NCBI GenBank assembly: GCA_015485385.1
Contig: WFTS01000016.1
Coordinates: forward strand, 1-39,515
DNA length: 39,515 nt
Reading direction: 5' to 3'
DNA from: Kordiimonadales bacterium
GTDB lineage: Bacteria; Pseudomonadota; Alphaproteobacteria; Sphingomonadales; Kordiimonadaceae
A program made the position numbers and the translations under genes. The stretch's first letter is position 1, and each line of letters opens with the position of its first letter. Shown in pieces: positions 15,425-23,783 of the stretch. The notes below the pieces were generated by a model, which worked only from the letters and a program-made list of their open reading frames with translations, did no database searches and was not told the origin of the DNA.

Positions 15425-16049
15425 GCAAACCAAGAATGGCAATAGTGAAAGCCCTGATTGGCAGCAGCTTCAGAAAGTATGGCAGGATACACCGTCTGTG
15501 GACATGGCCAAGCTTGCGCGAAATGCCCGTTTTGTGTGGTGGCGGATGCGGCTGAACTTTGGGTTAGAGATTGTTTTTTCAGGTGTCGGTTTTGCAATTT
15601 TTGCGAGTTTCATTGATTTGAAATCGCTTCCCTCAACCGTATTTGGCTCTATCGGTATATTATTCTCTGTGATTAGTTTTTGGGCGGCCTTTTATATAAG
15701 GCGCGGGGTTTGGGACGCCGCTGAGGAAGGTGCGCTAGAACTTGTGCGCTTTCAGATTAAACGTGCCCAATCGGAAATACTGTATATACGCATCAACTGC
15801 TGGTTAGCCTATGCGGCGTTAATTTTGATGGCAGCCGCTTTTTGGCTTTTCTTTGACCGGCTTGAGATATTGGATACTGACCGTATTGTTAAATTTTCTG
15901 TGCTTATGGGATTTATGGTGGCCGTGATATTTTTGTTCCCGTTTGTGACACGGCCTTTTGTGCGCCGCCGGGTAGAATTGATCGAAAAACTCAAGCAAAT
16001 TGAATGTCAGTTGCAGGATGAAAAGCCCGCCTGTGATGACGGTAATTAA
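15417..16049 (+). CDS. Four-helix membrane protein, probable anti-sigma factor
   Basis: A 210-residue protein I cannot place in a named family. The first ~45 residues are soluble and polar (SPDWQQLQKVWQDTPSVDM, then an Arg-rich segment). Four membrane helices follow at about 46-66, 73-93, 126-146 and 160-178, and the C-terminus is a charged, probably cytoplasmic helix (RRRVELIEKLKQIECQLQDE). No zinc-binding HxxxCxxC motif is present. Because it overlaps the ECF sigma gene by eight bases, an anti-sigma role is the best guess; a soluble N-terminal sigma-binding segment before membrane helices fits that. The stop TAA shares the bases TTAA with the stop of the convergent mnmC. Confidence 0.75.
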   Translation: MVEQTKNGNSESPDWQQLQKVWQDTPSVDMAKLARNARFVWWRMRLNFGLEIVFSGVGFAIFASFIDLKSLPSTVFGSIGILFSVISFWAAFYIRRGVWDAAEEGALELVRFQIKRAQSEILYIRINCWLAYAALILMAAAFWLFFDRLEILDTDRIVKFSVLMGFMVAVIFLFPFVTRPFVRRRVELIEKLKQIECQLQDEKPACDDGN

Positions 16050-18028
16050 GCCTTGCTGCTTTTTATCAGGCGTCTAATGAATGCGCGGGACGGGTGCAGG
16101 TAAGCAGCAACATTGGAGGCCATCGGTAGAGCATCCCCCGCCAAGTGTGCGGCTAGATATTCGGCAGCATACGGTGCTTGCTGAAACCCTTTTGAACCAA
16201 AACCGGCAAACACATATAGCCCTTTCTGGTATGTCATGGGACCAAGCCCAGTGATTTTCCGGTCTTTGGCAAGCAGCGCATATTGGCTGGCCGCTGCGCC
16301 CCAATCGGGCAGGGGACCAATAAGCGGCATATAATCGGTGGTGGCGGCGCGAATACCTGCCCACGCAGGCCCAAGCGCATCTTGCTTAATAGGGACAAAA
16401 AACTCTGTCTTTATTTTCGTGAGGATTTCAGATGTTGCGGCTTTGCTTGGGGCTGGGTCCCTCAAGGCATCGCCCGTATAATTTTCAAAGGTTGAGCCTA
16501 GTGTTTGCATACCGCCGGTGGCTGCTGTGATATAGCCGCTGGCAGCGAGGCTGTGGGCGGGCATAGCGGGCATAGTATCTGTTGCCCCTGTTGTGCTGGA
16601 TGCCTCTAGCATCTCAATCTGCCCAGCCCGCGCCGTTAGCCCTAAATGCTCAACCCCCGGCAGCAAGTGCGCGGCACCGGCTCCTGCGGCTATCACAAGC
16701 GTTGCTGTTTCATGTTGGATGCCGTCTCCGACAAGAAGCCAGCCAGCAGAGGTTTTTTCAATTCGCTCAATTGTGGCAGCCTCAATTGGCCCTCGGTAAA
16801 GGGCGTTGAGCGCCATATGTGTGTCGAGACTGCCAGAGCGCGGGTACATCAGCCCGTTTTCTGTCTTATGAACCCAATTTTTGTCCCATCCTAATAGCTC
16901 GAGTATGCGTGCGTAGCGCTTATGGTCTGCGTCGGTGCTTGCATAAAGTTCAACGCCGCGCATGGGGGCCCATGCATCCTTGAAGGCGGGCAGCCAGCTT
17001 GCATGACAAAAGCCTGCGGTGACAAAATCGGTTGTGGGTTGGGGGCCTGCCTGAAACCCCGGCGCGAGCACAGCGGCAGGGACACGGCTAGCGCTTGGCC
17101 GGTCGCCGCTTAGGAGGGCTGTTTCCACACCGCGCCGTGTGAGTGCGCCTGCTAAAGCACGGCCTGCAACGCCTGCACCAAGGATGGTGACGGGGGCGTC
17201 GTGGCCCGTCTTTACGGTTGGCAGGGCAGTCCATTCAGACCAAGATGTTGCCGGTGCAGCCCGGTGTGCCGCATTCATGGTGCCAACAAGGCGCGCGCGC
17301 TTTTGGCCATAGCCTTTGGTTTTTCTAACGTCAAAGCCGCGCTGCTCTAGCGCTCGTTTCACAAAACCTGCGGCGGTGAAAGTGGCAAAGCGGGCCTTAG
17401 GCTTGGAAAGCCGTGCAATTTGGTCAAATAGGGCATCAGACCACATGGCGGGGTTTTTCGCAGGGGAAAAGCCGTCAAGGAACCATGCGTCAACCGATGC
17501 GGACAGTTTGCTATAGCTGTGAGCAGCATCGCCAAACAACAGCAAAAGCTGAATTTTCCCGCCTTCAAAATACCGAGGGTGAAAACCTGCAGCCGGTGGC
17601 GGCCATGCGGCGCGCAACTGTTTTGAAAAAGACCTGAGAGCAGGGAAGTCAGCATGAGCTTTTGCAAGCAAGTGTTCGCTCATGGGGTAGGCTTCGCAGG
17701 AAATGAAGGTTAACCGCCCTTTTGCGCCGCTTTCCATCCACCGTTTGTAGGTCGCAAGGAAGTTCAGCCCGGTGCCAAACCCTGTTTCCGCAATCGTAAA
17801 ATGGGGGCTGTTGCGCCAGATTGAGGGCGCATCAATACCGCAAAGAAAGACATGCTCTGTTTCTTCAAGGCCATTTTCCCGTGAATAATAAACATCATCA
17901 AAGCGCATAGCCGTGGGCACGCCGCCTTGCCAGTTTATATCATCGGTATTTAGTCCTTTAACCACGGGGCCTCCACGAAAATAATTTGCGATCTTGTAAT
18001 CTATTGGTTGGCTTTTGTCTGCTTTCAA
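16046..18028 (-). CDS. mnmC: Bifunctional tRNA 5-(methylaminomethyl)-2-thiouridine synthesis protein MnmC
   Basis: MnmC completes mnm5s2U at the tRNA wobble position: the FAD domain removes the carboxymethyl group and the SAM domain methylates the product. The 660-residue protein has the methyltransferase first (AETGFGTGLNFL from residue 80; AWFLDGFSPAKNPAMW near 181-196) and then the FAD oxidase (VTILGAGVAGRALAGALTRR from about 280; GFGSKGFQQAP near the end). Both halves are complete. No in-frame ATG precedes FDDVYYS apart from Met41, so a TTG at 18028 is proposed. That TTG overlaps the stop of an eight-codon ATG frame as TTGA, an unusual arrangement. The gene converges on the membrane protein with stops sharing TTAA. 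Confidence 0.93.
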   Translation of the reverse strand: MKADKSQPIDYKIANYFRGGPVVKGLNTDDINWQGGVPTAMRFDDVYYSRENGLEETEHVFLCGIDAPSIWRNSPHFTIAETGFGTGLNFLATYKRWMESGAKGRLTFISCEAYPMSEHLLAKAHADFPALRSFSKQLRAAWPPPAAGFHPRYFEGGKIQLLLLFGDAAHSYSKLSASVDAWFLDGFSPAKNPAMWSDALFDQIARLSKPKARFATFTAAGFVKRALEQRGFDVRKTKGYGQKRARLVGTMNAAHRAAPATSWSEWTALPTVKTGHDAPVTILGAGVAGRALAGALTRRGVETALLSGDRPSASRVPAAVLAPGFQAGPQPTTDFVTAGFCHASWLPAFKDAWAPMRGVELYASTDADHKRYARILELLGWDKNWVHKTENGLMYPRSGSLDTHMALNALYRGPIEAATIERIEKTSAGWLLVGDGIQHETATLVIAAGAGAAHLLPGVEHLGLTARAGQIEMLEASSTTGATDTMPAMPAHSLAASGYITAATGGMQTLGSTFENYTGDALRDPAPSKAATSEILTKIKTEFFVPIKQDALGPAWAGIRAATTDYMPLIGPLPDWGAAASQYALLAKDRKITGLGPMTYQKGLYVFAGFGSKGFQQAPYAAEYLAAHLAGDALPMASNVAAYLHPSRAFIRRLIKSSKA

Positions 18029-18084
18029 ATAGTATCACCGTGCGCCTTCATGTCCGAACAGCGCATAAAAGATAGGAAGATCAT

Positions 18085-18609
18085 ATGCTTTATGAACTAG
18101 ATGGGACCGCACCTGAATATCTTGACCCTAGCGTGTGGGTTGCCCCTTCGGCTGCGGTAATAGGCAAGGTGGTCATGGCCGCTCATTCTAGCATCTGGTT
18201 TAATGTCACTGCACGCGGCGATAATGATCCTATCACCATCGGCGAGCGCACGAATGTTCAGGACAATAGCGTATTGCACACAGATATGGGGGCGCCGCTA
18301 ACATTGGGTGCTGGTGTTACGGTAGGCCATAAAGTGATGTTGCATGGCTGCACTGTTGGCGATAACAGTTTGATTGGCATGGGCAGCACAATTCTGAATC
18401 ACGCAAAAATTGGTGCAAACTCTATTGTCGGAGCGGGTAGCTTGATCACCGAGGGAAAAATATTCCCTGACGGTGTTTTGATCGTAGGATCCCCCGCCCG
18501 TGTAGTGCGTGAATTAAAGCCTGAACAGCTTGAACTGATTAAAATGTCAGCCCAAGTTTATGTAGATAATGCGCGGCGATTTGCGTCAGGGTTAAAACAG
18601 GTTAGATAA
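18085..18609 (+). CDS. Gamma-class carbonic anhydrase family protein
   Basis: A 174-residue left-handed beta-helix protein with hexapeptide repeats (for example VWVAPSAAVIGKVVMAAHSS). The three zinc ligands of gamma-carbonic anhydrases are visible as His65 (NVQDNSVLHTD), His82 and His87 (VTVGHKVMLHGCTVGD); the 82/87 spacing matches Cam His117/His122. It belongs to the YrdA/PaaY/CaiE-like group, in which carbonic anhydrase activity varies. The ATG has an AGGA site at 18074-18077. It is divergent from mnmC with only 56 bp between starts. Confidence 0.92.
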   Translation: MLYELDGTAPEYLDPSVWVAPSAAVIGKVVMAAHSSIWFNVTARGDNDPITIGERTNVQDNSVLHTDMGAPLTLGAGVTVGHKVMLHGCTVGDNSLIGMGSTILNHAKIGANSIVGAGSLITEGKIFPDGVLIVGSPARVVRELKPEQLELIKMSAQVYVDNARRFASGLKQVR

Positions 18610-18700
18610 GACTAGGAATTTGAAAGAATTCAGGGTAATTGCAAACTATTCATTTAGTTTATGACTATGTTTCATACAAATATTTAGGATTGACCTGCAC

Positions 18701-19648
18701 GTGACCGACGCTGATGACCTGAAACATATAGGCCTAAAGGCAAGAGAAGATATCGCGCAGAAAGTTGGGCGTATCCTCGCTAGGCAGGAAAATGGCTCTG
18801 ATAAAGAGGCTGCGCTTGAATTGGCGCGTGTTTTGGTTGAAGACGTTGCTGTCTCTGTGCGCGAAGCACTGTCAAGAGAGCTGCGAACGTGCAGCTTTTT
18901 ACCCAAAGAAATGCTGTTAACACTTGCAAGTGATATTGAACAAGTTTCTATGCCATTTCTAGTGGCATCAGAAGCGATGGACGATGCTTTTTTGGAAGAA
19001 ATTATCGCAAGTTGCGGGGACAAAGCACAAGAGGCAGTCGCAGGCAGAAATGGGCTTTCCGAGGCTGTTGGCTACGCTATCAGTGACACTGGATGCAAAA
19101 ATGCAGTAGTGACACTGGTCGAGAACGAAACTGCGGATGTTTCAAAACGCAGTTGTGACCGGGTTGTTGACCGGTTCCCAAATGAGCGTAGCTTGATGGA
19201 AAAACTGTCGGAACGCGCTGATTTACCAGTGGAAGTTGTCGAACGCATCATCTTTAAAGTATCGAAGCGATACGGCGAATATATGACCGAGAAATTCGGA
19301 CTTTCAACCGATTATGCGTCTTATCTGGTCTCGCTTGCGAACCGCCAAGTTTTCTCTCGCACGCTTGAAATGGCACCCGAAGCAGAAATGTTAAATTATT
19401 TAACGCAGTTGCACGGTATTAATGCTCTGAGCAGTGATATTTTGCTCAATTATTTACAAAATAACAATTACCGGCTGTTCACTGTGTCGCTCGCTGTTTT
19501 ACTGGATAAGCCCCTTGATCTGATCAATGAACGACTGGCGCATGGTGACAAAAAGATTTTGGCTCGGTTGCTTGAAGCCGCAGGTTTCGCCCGTTCTGTT
19601 ATCGGTGTTTTGTTGATCGCATACGAGCGTTTGCTGCGGGCAAGATAA
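18701..19648 (+). CDS. DUF2336 domain protein
   Basis: A 315-residue, helix-rich soluble protein matching the DUF2336 family, which is largely confined to alphaproteobacteria. Repeated leading segments such as ELARVLVEDVAVSVREALSR, and paired helices starting LSERADLPVEVVERI, suggest HEAT-like repeats. There is no signal peptide or membrane helix. The role is unknown; HEAT-like proteins commonly act as binding scaffolds. The GTG at 18701 has AGGA eleven bases upstream, a rather long spacing, and no better start is seen. The nearest downstream terminator is almost 300 bases after its stop. Confidence 0.82.
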   Translation: MTDADDLKHIGLKAREDIAQKVGRILARQENGSDKEAALELARVLVEDVAVSVREALSRELRTCSFLPKEMLLTLASDIEQVSMPFLVASEAMDDAFLEEIIASCGDKAQEAVAGRNGLSEAVGYAISDTGCKNAVVTLVENETADVSKRSCDRVVDRFPNERSLMEKLSERADLPVEVVERIIFKVSKRYGEYMTEKFGLSTDYASYLVSLANRQVFSRTLEMAPEAEMLNYLTQLHGINALSSDILLNYLQNNNYRLFTVSLAVLLDKPLDLINERLAHGDKKILARLLEAAGFARSVIGVLLIAYERLLRAR

Positions 19649-20006
19649 GCGTCGTCTAGGGTGTGGCATTTGATGCAAACGTCAGGCTCATTATAGTATT
19701 TCCCATACAGATCAGCGTGTCCCGCGATGAAACATGTTGCGAATTGGGACATCAATTCTGTTCCAAAATGGGGAATATGATTCAACATAAAGTTATAAAC
19801 CGTTGAAATTAAAGGGTTAAATTTTTTGGCATAGGACATGCTATTATAGACGTATGCCTTAAAGTTTCTTGCCTGAGATCTAGGGGGCTACCAAGTAAAA
19901 GCATATGCTGTCTTGCCTGATCTGTATGTGCTATGACTATTCGGCGGACGGGAAATCCTGTCCGCCGTTTTTTTATGCTTGTTGGTATTTGTGAGGGAGG
20001 CAGCGT
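19649..20006. other. 358-bp intergenic region; possible small RNA before a strong terminator
   Basis: No convincing gene is visible. On the plus strand it contains a TATTAT box (19842-19847), a nine-base direct repeat CTTGCCTGA (19868-19876 and 19912-19920), the palindrome AGCATATGCT (19900-19909) and a strong terminator (19942-19974). A transcript from about 19855 to 19974 would be about 120 nt, typical for a small RNA. I recognise no known RNA family (not tmRNA, SRP RNA or RNase P). No good -35 box sits at the right distance, so independent transcription is unproven; the region could simply be the 3' UTR of the DUF2336 gene. An open minus-strand frame starts at 19839 (see rejected items). 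Confidence 0.4.
19942..19974 (+). terminator. Rho-independent terminator
   Basis: A perfect 8-bp stem CGGCGGAC / GTCCGCCG (19942-19949 with 19960-19967) around a ten-base loop is followed directly by seven T residues (19968-19974). It is on the plus strand and would end the DUF2336 transcript or a small RNA that starts in the gap. It also insulates the acyltransferase gene that starts 33 bases later. Confidence 0.9.
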
Positions 20007-20591
20007 TTGGCCCGGGCACTCATATATGATAATCGGTTTTTTCGCGGCGTATATTATGCAATAAGCTGCCTTTTTTTAAAGGCTTGGGGCTGGCGAGTTG
20101 AGGGCAATTTCCCACCCTTTCGGAAATGTATTGTTGTCGCGGGGCCACATACCAGCAATTGGGATTTCCCCATCTTCATTGCGGTTGCTGCGCAGCAGAA
20201 ACTACAAGTTAGTTTTTTAGGCAAACATTCCTTATTCGAAGGGCCGATTGGCTGGTTATTTTACTATCTAGGCGGCATTCCTGTTAATAGATCTGATCCA
20301 AGTGCTGCGACAATTGTTGGGCAGGCGGTGGCTGCTTTTGATGGGCGCGAATCTTTGATACTTGGTATCGCCCCCGAGGGCACACGCTCTAAGGTTAAAA
20401 AATGGAAAACCGGCTTCTACCGCATTGCTGAAGAGGCTGGTGTCCCGATAGTTTGCGCTTATTTAGATAGCAGAAGCAAGACCGTCGGCTTTGGAAAAAT
20501 ATTTCATCCAAGCGGTGACATAGATGCTGATATGTCGGACATTCAAGCTTTTTACGCTGACAAGCAGGGTGTGAAACCTGAGAATGCTTAA
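20007..20591 (+). CDS. PlsC-like 1-acyl-glycerol-3-phosphate acyltransferase family protein
   Basis: A 194-residue glycerophospholipid acyltransferase domain protein. It shows the HX4D catalytic motif (PHTSNWD, His48/Asp53), LGGIPVNRS (substrate phosphate binding) and the EGTRS motif (APEGTRSK, Glu124). A hydrophobic N-terminal segment (YYAISCLFLKAWGW) suggests membrane association. The protein is shorter than classical PlsC (about 240 residues) and may act on other acceptors. Start TTG at 20007 is chosen for its strong GAGGGAGG ribosome site (19993-20000); no ATG precedes the conserved region. The last two sense codons and the stop lie inside an 8-bp tandem repeat. Confidence 0.88.
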   Translation: MARALIYDNRFFRGVYYAISCLFLKAWGWRVEGNFPPFRKCIVVAGPHTSNWDFPIFIAVAAQQKLQVSFLGKHSLFEGPIGWLFYYLGGIPVNRSDPSAATIVGQAVAAFDGRESLILGIAPEGTRSKVKKWKTGFYRIAEEAGVPIVCAYLDSRSKTVGFGKIFHPSGDIDADMSDIQAFYADKQGVKPENA

Positions 20592-20622
20592 ATGCTTAAA
20601 TGCTTAAATGCTTAAATGCTTA
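20583..20622 (+). repeat. Five tandem copies of the octamer AATGCTTA
   Basis: Five perfect head-to-tail copies of AATGCTTA cover 40 bases. The first copy supplies the last two sense codons (Asn, Ala) and, with the next base, the TAA stop of the acyltransferase. Since the unit is not a multiple of three, slippage would shift frame, but the stop lies in the first copy and would survive changes in copy number. A sixth, degenerate start (GATG) follows. Confidence 0.9.
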
Positions 20623-20647
20623 GATGTGAACACAGTGTTTGGGCATG

Positions 20648-20675
20648 AAAAACGAGGCAACAAGGCCCCGTTTTT
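20648..20675. terminator. Bidirectional terminator between convergent genes
   Basis: AAAAACG (20648-20654) pairs with CGTTTTT (20669-20675), then one A-C mismatch, then GGC/GCC closes a six-base loop. The T-run serves the plus-strand acyltransferase transcript, and the A-run serves the minus-strand DUF945 transcript as its T-run. The position between two convergent stops fits a shared terminator. Confidence 0.8.
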
Positions 20676-20709
20676 CAGTTTGATATAGTAAGGTCTGCTC
20701 ACACGGGCT

Positions 20710-22263
20710 TTACTGGGCTGCTGCGGCGGCCAATAGTGGGCTGATTTTCATCATGGGTTTACCGTTAACCGATAACAAATCATCCTTGATACTGATCTCA
20801 CTGACAAAATTATCGCCGTTAGCTTTCAGAATCCCCATTTGGCTATATTGGCCAATTTGGGCATCTACCAATTGGTTTATTTGGTCTTGGCTCATTTTCT
20901 GGGGGCTCATTTGTGCTGCCTGAAAGCCAAGGGATTTGGCCATCTTGGCAGAAAGGCTAAAGGTGAAGTCGCCCTCAAGTAGAGGCGCTATCGTACCGCC
21001 GTCTAGTGTCGCCATGGTCGCGCCCGGGTTCAATTGAACAAATCCCGTCAGGCCAATATCTTCCCCGTTTGCGGTGAATTTATGGCTATTAAGGGTGAAG
21101 CGTGGGCTGACCGATAGTTGTTTATCCACTGCGGCTTTAAATTCAGTCGTTTTGAAGATAGCAAACGGATCTTGATCAACTGTCATCATTCCTAGTGAAG
21201 ACCAGCTATCTTGAGCCATCTTTGCTTCGGCTTCAAGGATTTCAATAACAATATTATCAACCGATGCATCAAAGACAATGCTGTCAAGCGTCAGAGAATT
21301 ACCACTCTCGGTAATTTTTATGTCCTGCGCGGTTAAGGTTCCACCGCTTTCAACTAGGTCTGTACTGGTTTTGGAAATGTGCGTGTCAGCAGCAATGTCT
21401 GTTGAACCAACCGAAAAATCAAAGCTCCTTTGCCCACCAGACATTTTGACTATCACATTGCCCAAATTGGCATTGGTTTTGTTGCCCCAAACTGTTGCAC
21501 CCAACTTGTTGCTCGTACTATCTGCGGTGATAGCACCCATCTGAATGTCCAATGTTTCATTGGTTTTCAAGACTATAGTGCTCGTCATTCCGTCCCATTT
21601 CAGAACAGTGTGCGCTTGGTCTCTCTCGGTGTTTATTTGCCATGATCCCGTCATGGGACTTAGTTCAATTGTTGCCGAGATTACATTTTGGTCTGCAGGT
21701 AAGTCCGTGAAGGACACGATGCCGCCAGCCATATCCGATGTAAAAGTGACGTCCCCACCAAAGCTTACATCAATGTTATATTTGGAGCTGAGGACATCAG
21801 AAAATTTTGCCAGTTGTGGCTTGAGTTTTTCAAGCAGAGCACGATTTTCAGCGTCACTTTCATCAACGATGGCCTGATCAATCAGCTTTTCAGCGTCAAG
21901 TTTGAGGCTGCCACTTGCATAGGCCGCACTAATATGAAGACCATCATTGAAAATAATAGGCCCGTGACTGACGTTTGTTTGTAAGTTCAGCGTGGCCCCC
22001 GCCTCATTTGAACTCACAGGGAGGCCATATTTCTCAAGTGGTTGAGTAAGTTCTGCGGGTATTGGCAAGCTAAGATCAAAGGAAGAGCTGAACCAACCAC
22101 TTTTAAAATTGGTAACTTGCAACGGTATGCGTGCTTGCTGACTGTAGGCTTGCACAGTAGAGCGCACCCCATCTTCAATATTGCCAGCGATGATTTTTGC
22201 ACCGATAATTTGAAGTGCTGTCAGGCTGATAGCAGTACCAGCAAGAAGGTGTGAAAATTTCAT
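20710..22263 (-). CDS. DUF945 (YdgA-like) protein
   Basis: A 517-residue protein similar in layout to E. coli YdgA/DUF945. It has an N-terminal hydrophobic signal or anchor (FSHLLAGTAISLTALQIIGA, residues 3-22), the early motif FKSGWFSSSFDLSLPIP typical of the family, and long beta-rich stretches up to the C-terminus. It is probably periplasmic and held at the inner membrane. The molecular function is unknown. The ATG at 22263 is supported by GGGGGA just upstream on the minus strand. Its start lies 92 bp from the 3' end of the FAD-oxidase gene on the same strand, so read-through from that operon is possible. Confidence 0.8.
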   Translation of the reverse strand: MKFSHLLAGTAISLTALQIIGAKIIAGNIEDGVRSTVQAYSQQARIPLQVTNFKSGWFSSSFDLSLPIPAELTQPLEKYGLPVSSNEAGATLNLQTNVSHGPIIFNDGLHISAAYASGSLKLDAEKLIDQAIVDESDAENRALLEKLKPQLAKFSDVLSSKYNIDVSFGGDVTFTSDMAGGIVSFTDLPADQNVISATIELSPMTGSWQINTERDQAHTVLKWDGMTSTIVLKTNETLDIQMGAITADSTSNKLGATVWGNKTNANLGNVIVKMSGGQRSFDFSVGSTDIAADTHISKTSTDLVESGGTLTAQDIKITESGNSLTLDSIVFDASVDNIVIEILEAEAKMAQDSWSSLGMMTVDQDPFAIFKTTEFKAAVDKQLSVSPRFTLNSHKFTANGEDIGLTGFVQLNPGATMATLDGGTIAPLLEGDFTFSLSAKMAKSLGFQAAQMSPQKMSQDQINQLVDAQIGQYSQMGILKANGDNFVSEISIKDDLLSVNGKPMMKISPLLAAAAAQ

Positions 22264-22355
22264 GATGATCCCCCAAAAGTTGTATGAGGCTTTTAGATAG
22301 GGATGTTTTTTTGAAAAGTCACGCCTTAATTTTACTAGCTGTAATCACGGTATAT

Positions 22356-23783
22356 TTAGGCCGTGTCAACGAAAAGAACGTTCGGATTCATGATGTTATT
22401 TGGATCCAGAGCCTTTTTTATTCGGCGCATGGTATCAAGGTCTGCTTTGTTTTTTGTCCGGGCAAGTTCAGCTTTCTTTAAGGAGCCAATGCCGTGCTCG
22501 GCAGAGATTGAACCGCCAAATTTAATCGCTTGGTCATGCACCAAATGGGTCATATCTTCCCATGTGGCTAGGAATGCTGCACGGTCGCCGTCTTTGGGTT
22601 GCATCACATTGAAATGCAAATTTCCGTCCCCAACATGCCCGAAAGGTGTGACACGGCATCCCGGAAACCGCGCTTCAAGCATAGTCGTTGTCTCACTGAT
22701 AAAATCAGCTATGGATGAAACCGGCACGCTAATATCATGCTTGATGCTGCCGCCTTCCAGCTTTTGTGCTTGTGACATACTTTCGCGGAGACGCCAGAAA
22801 TCACTCGCTTGTGACTGAGAGGCCGCAAGCGCTCCGTCCAGTATTTGCCCTGCCTCCATAGTGTCCATAAGCCAGCTTTCTAGGTTGGCGGTAAGGGCAG
22901 GGTCGTCAACGGAGCATGCTATTTCCGTTAGGACGTACCAAGGCGCTGTGGTTGCAAGAGGGGAACGTGTGCCGGGGATATGGTCAAGTATAAAGTCAAG
23001 CCCCGTATGGGGCATGATTTCAAAGGCTGAGACCCGTTCACCGGTGATAATACGGGCGCTGGCCAGCAATGAAACAGCGCACTGCGGGCTTTTGACGGCG
23101 AGCCAAAGTGTGTGTTTTTGTACTTCAGCGGGCACCAGTTTAAATGTTGCTTTGGTGATGATGCCGAGTGTGCCTTCTGCCCCGATGAGAAGTTGGCTCA
23201 GATCATAGCCCGTATTGTCCTTTTTAAGGGCCTTTAGGCCGCTGTATATATCACCAGAAGGCAAGACGGCTTCAAGGCCAAGTGTCAATGCTCGCGTGGT
23301 GCCGTACCGCAGCACATGCACACCGCCTGCGTTGGTGGCAATGATGCCGCCGACCGTACAACTGCCTTCGGATGCAAGTGATAGCGGGAACATAAGCCCA
23401 TGTTCGGCCGCAGCTTGCTGTAGTGCGGCGACAGTGCAGCCTGCCTCTGCTGTAATAGACATATGGGCCACATCAACACCTAAAACCTGTCTCATGCATT
23501 TGGTGCTGATCAGGATTTCCTGATACGCGCCAAGTCCGGGTAGGCTACCCCCTACAAGTCCGGTATTGCCCCCTTGAGGGACAATTTTTATATTATGGTC
23601 AGCGCAGTAAGTAATGGCCGCTGCCATGTCGTCAGTCGTTTGCGGTGTAAGCATCAAGGAAGTTTTACCAAAAAACTTGCCGCGCCATTCCTCAAGATGC
23701 GGTGCCAGCATTTCGGGGGAGGTAACAAGCGCTTTATCCCCCAAAAGTGCCGCTAGGGCCTCAATGTGCTCCTTAGAAATCAT
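22356..23783 (-). CDS. FAD-binding oxidase (D-2-hydroxyglutarate/lactate/glycolate dehydrogenase family)
   Basis: A 475-residue flavoprotein of the FAD_binding_4/FAD-oxidase_C type. The FAD diphosphate-binding loop is PQGGNTGLVGGS (69-80), with a second contact in GIIATNAGGVHVLRYG. The C-terminal half has the metal and substrate histidines in FGHVGDGNLHFN and the ending SAEHGIGSLKK ... LDPNNIMNPN. Members oxidise D-2-hydroxy acids; the length and motifs favour D-2-hydroxyglutarate or D-lactate dehydrogenase, but the substrate is not fixed. The start ATG overlaps the stop of sua5 (ATGA) and has AAAGG upstream, so both are in one operon. Confidence 0.9.
   Translation of the reverse strand: MISKEHIEALAALLGDKALVTSPEMLAPHLEEWRGKFFGKTSLMLTPQTTDDMAAAITYCADHNIKIVPQGGNTGLVGGSLPGLGAYQEILISTKCMRQVLGVDVAHMSITAEAGCTVAALQQAAAEHGLMFPLSLASEGSCTVGGIIATNAGGVHVLRYGTTRALTLGLEAVLPSGDIYSGLKALKKDNTGYDLSQLLIGAEGTLGIITKATFKLVPAEVQKHTLWLAVKSPQCAVSLLASARIITGERVSAFEIMPHTGLDFILDHIPGTRSPLATTAPWYVLTEIACSVDDPALTANLESWLMDTMEAGQILDGALAASQSQASDFWRLRESMSQAQKLEGGSIKHDISVPVSSIADFISETTTMLEARFPGCRVTPFGHVGDGNLHFNVMQPKDGDRAAFLATWEDMTHLVHDQAIKFGGSISAEHGIGSLKKAELARTKNKADLDTMRRIKKALDPNNIMNPNVLFVDTA

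Noticed and set aside
19468..19839. Minus-strand frame of 123 codons as a c-type cytochrome gene
   Set aside because: Half lies antisense in the DUF2336 gene, no signal peptide or ribosome site is visible and only one CxxCH motif occurs; kept only as a low-interest finding.
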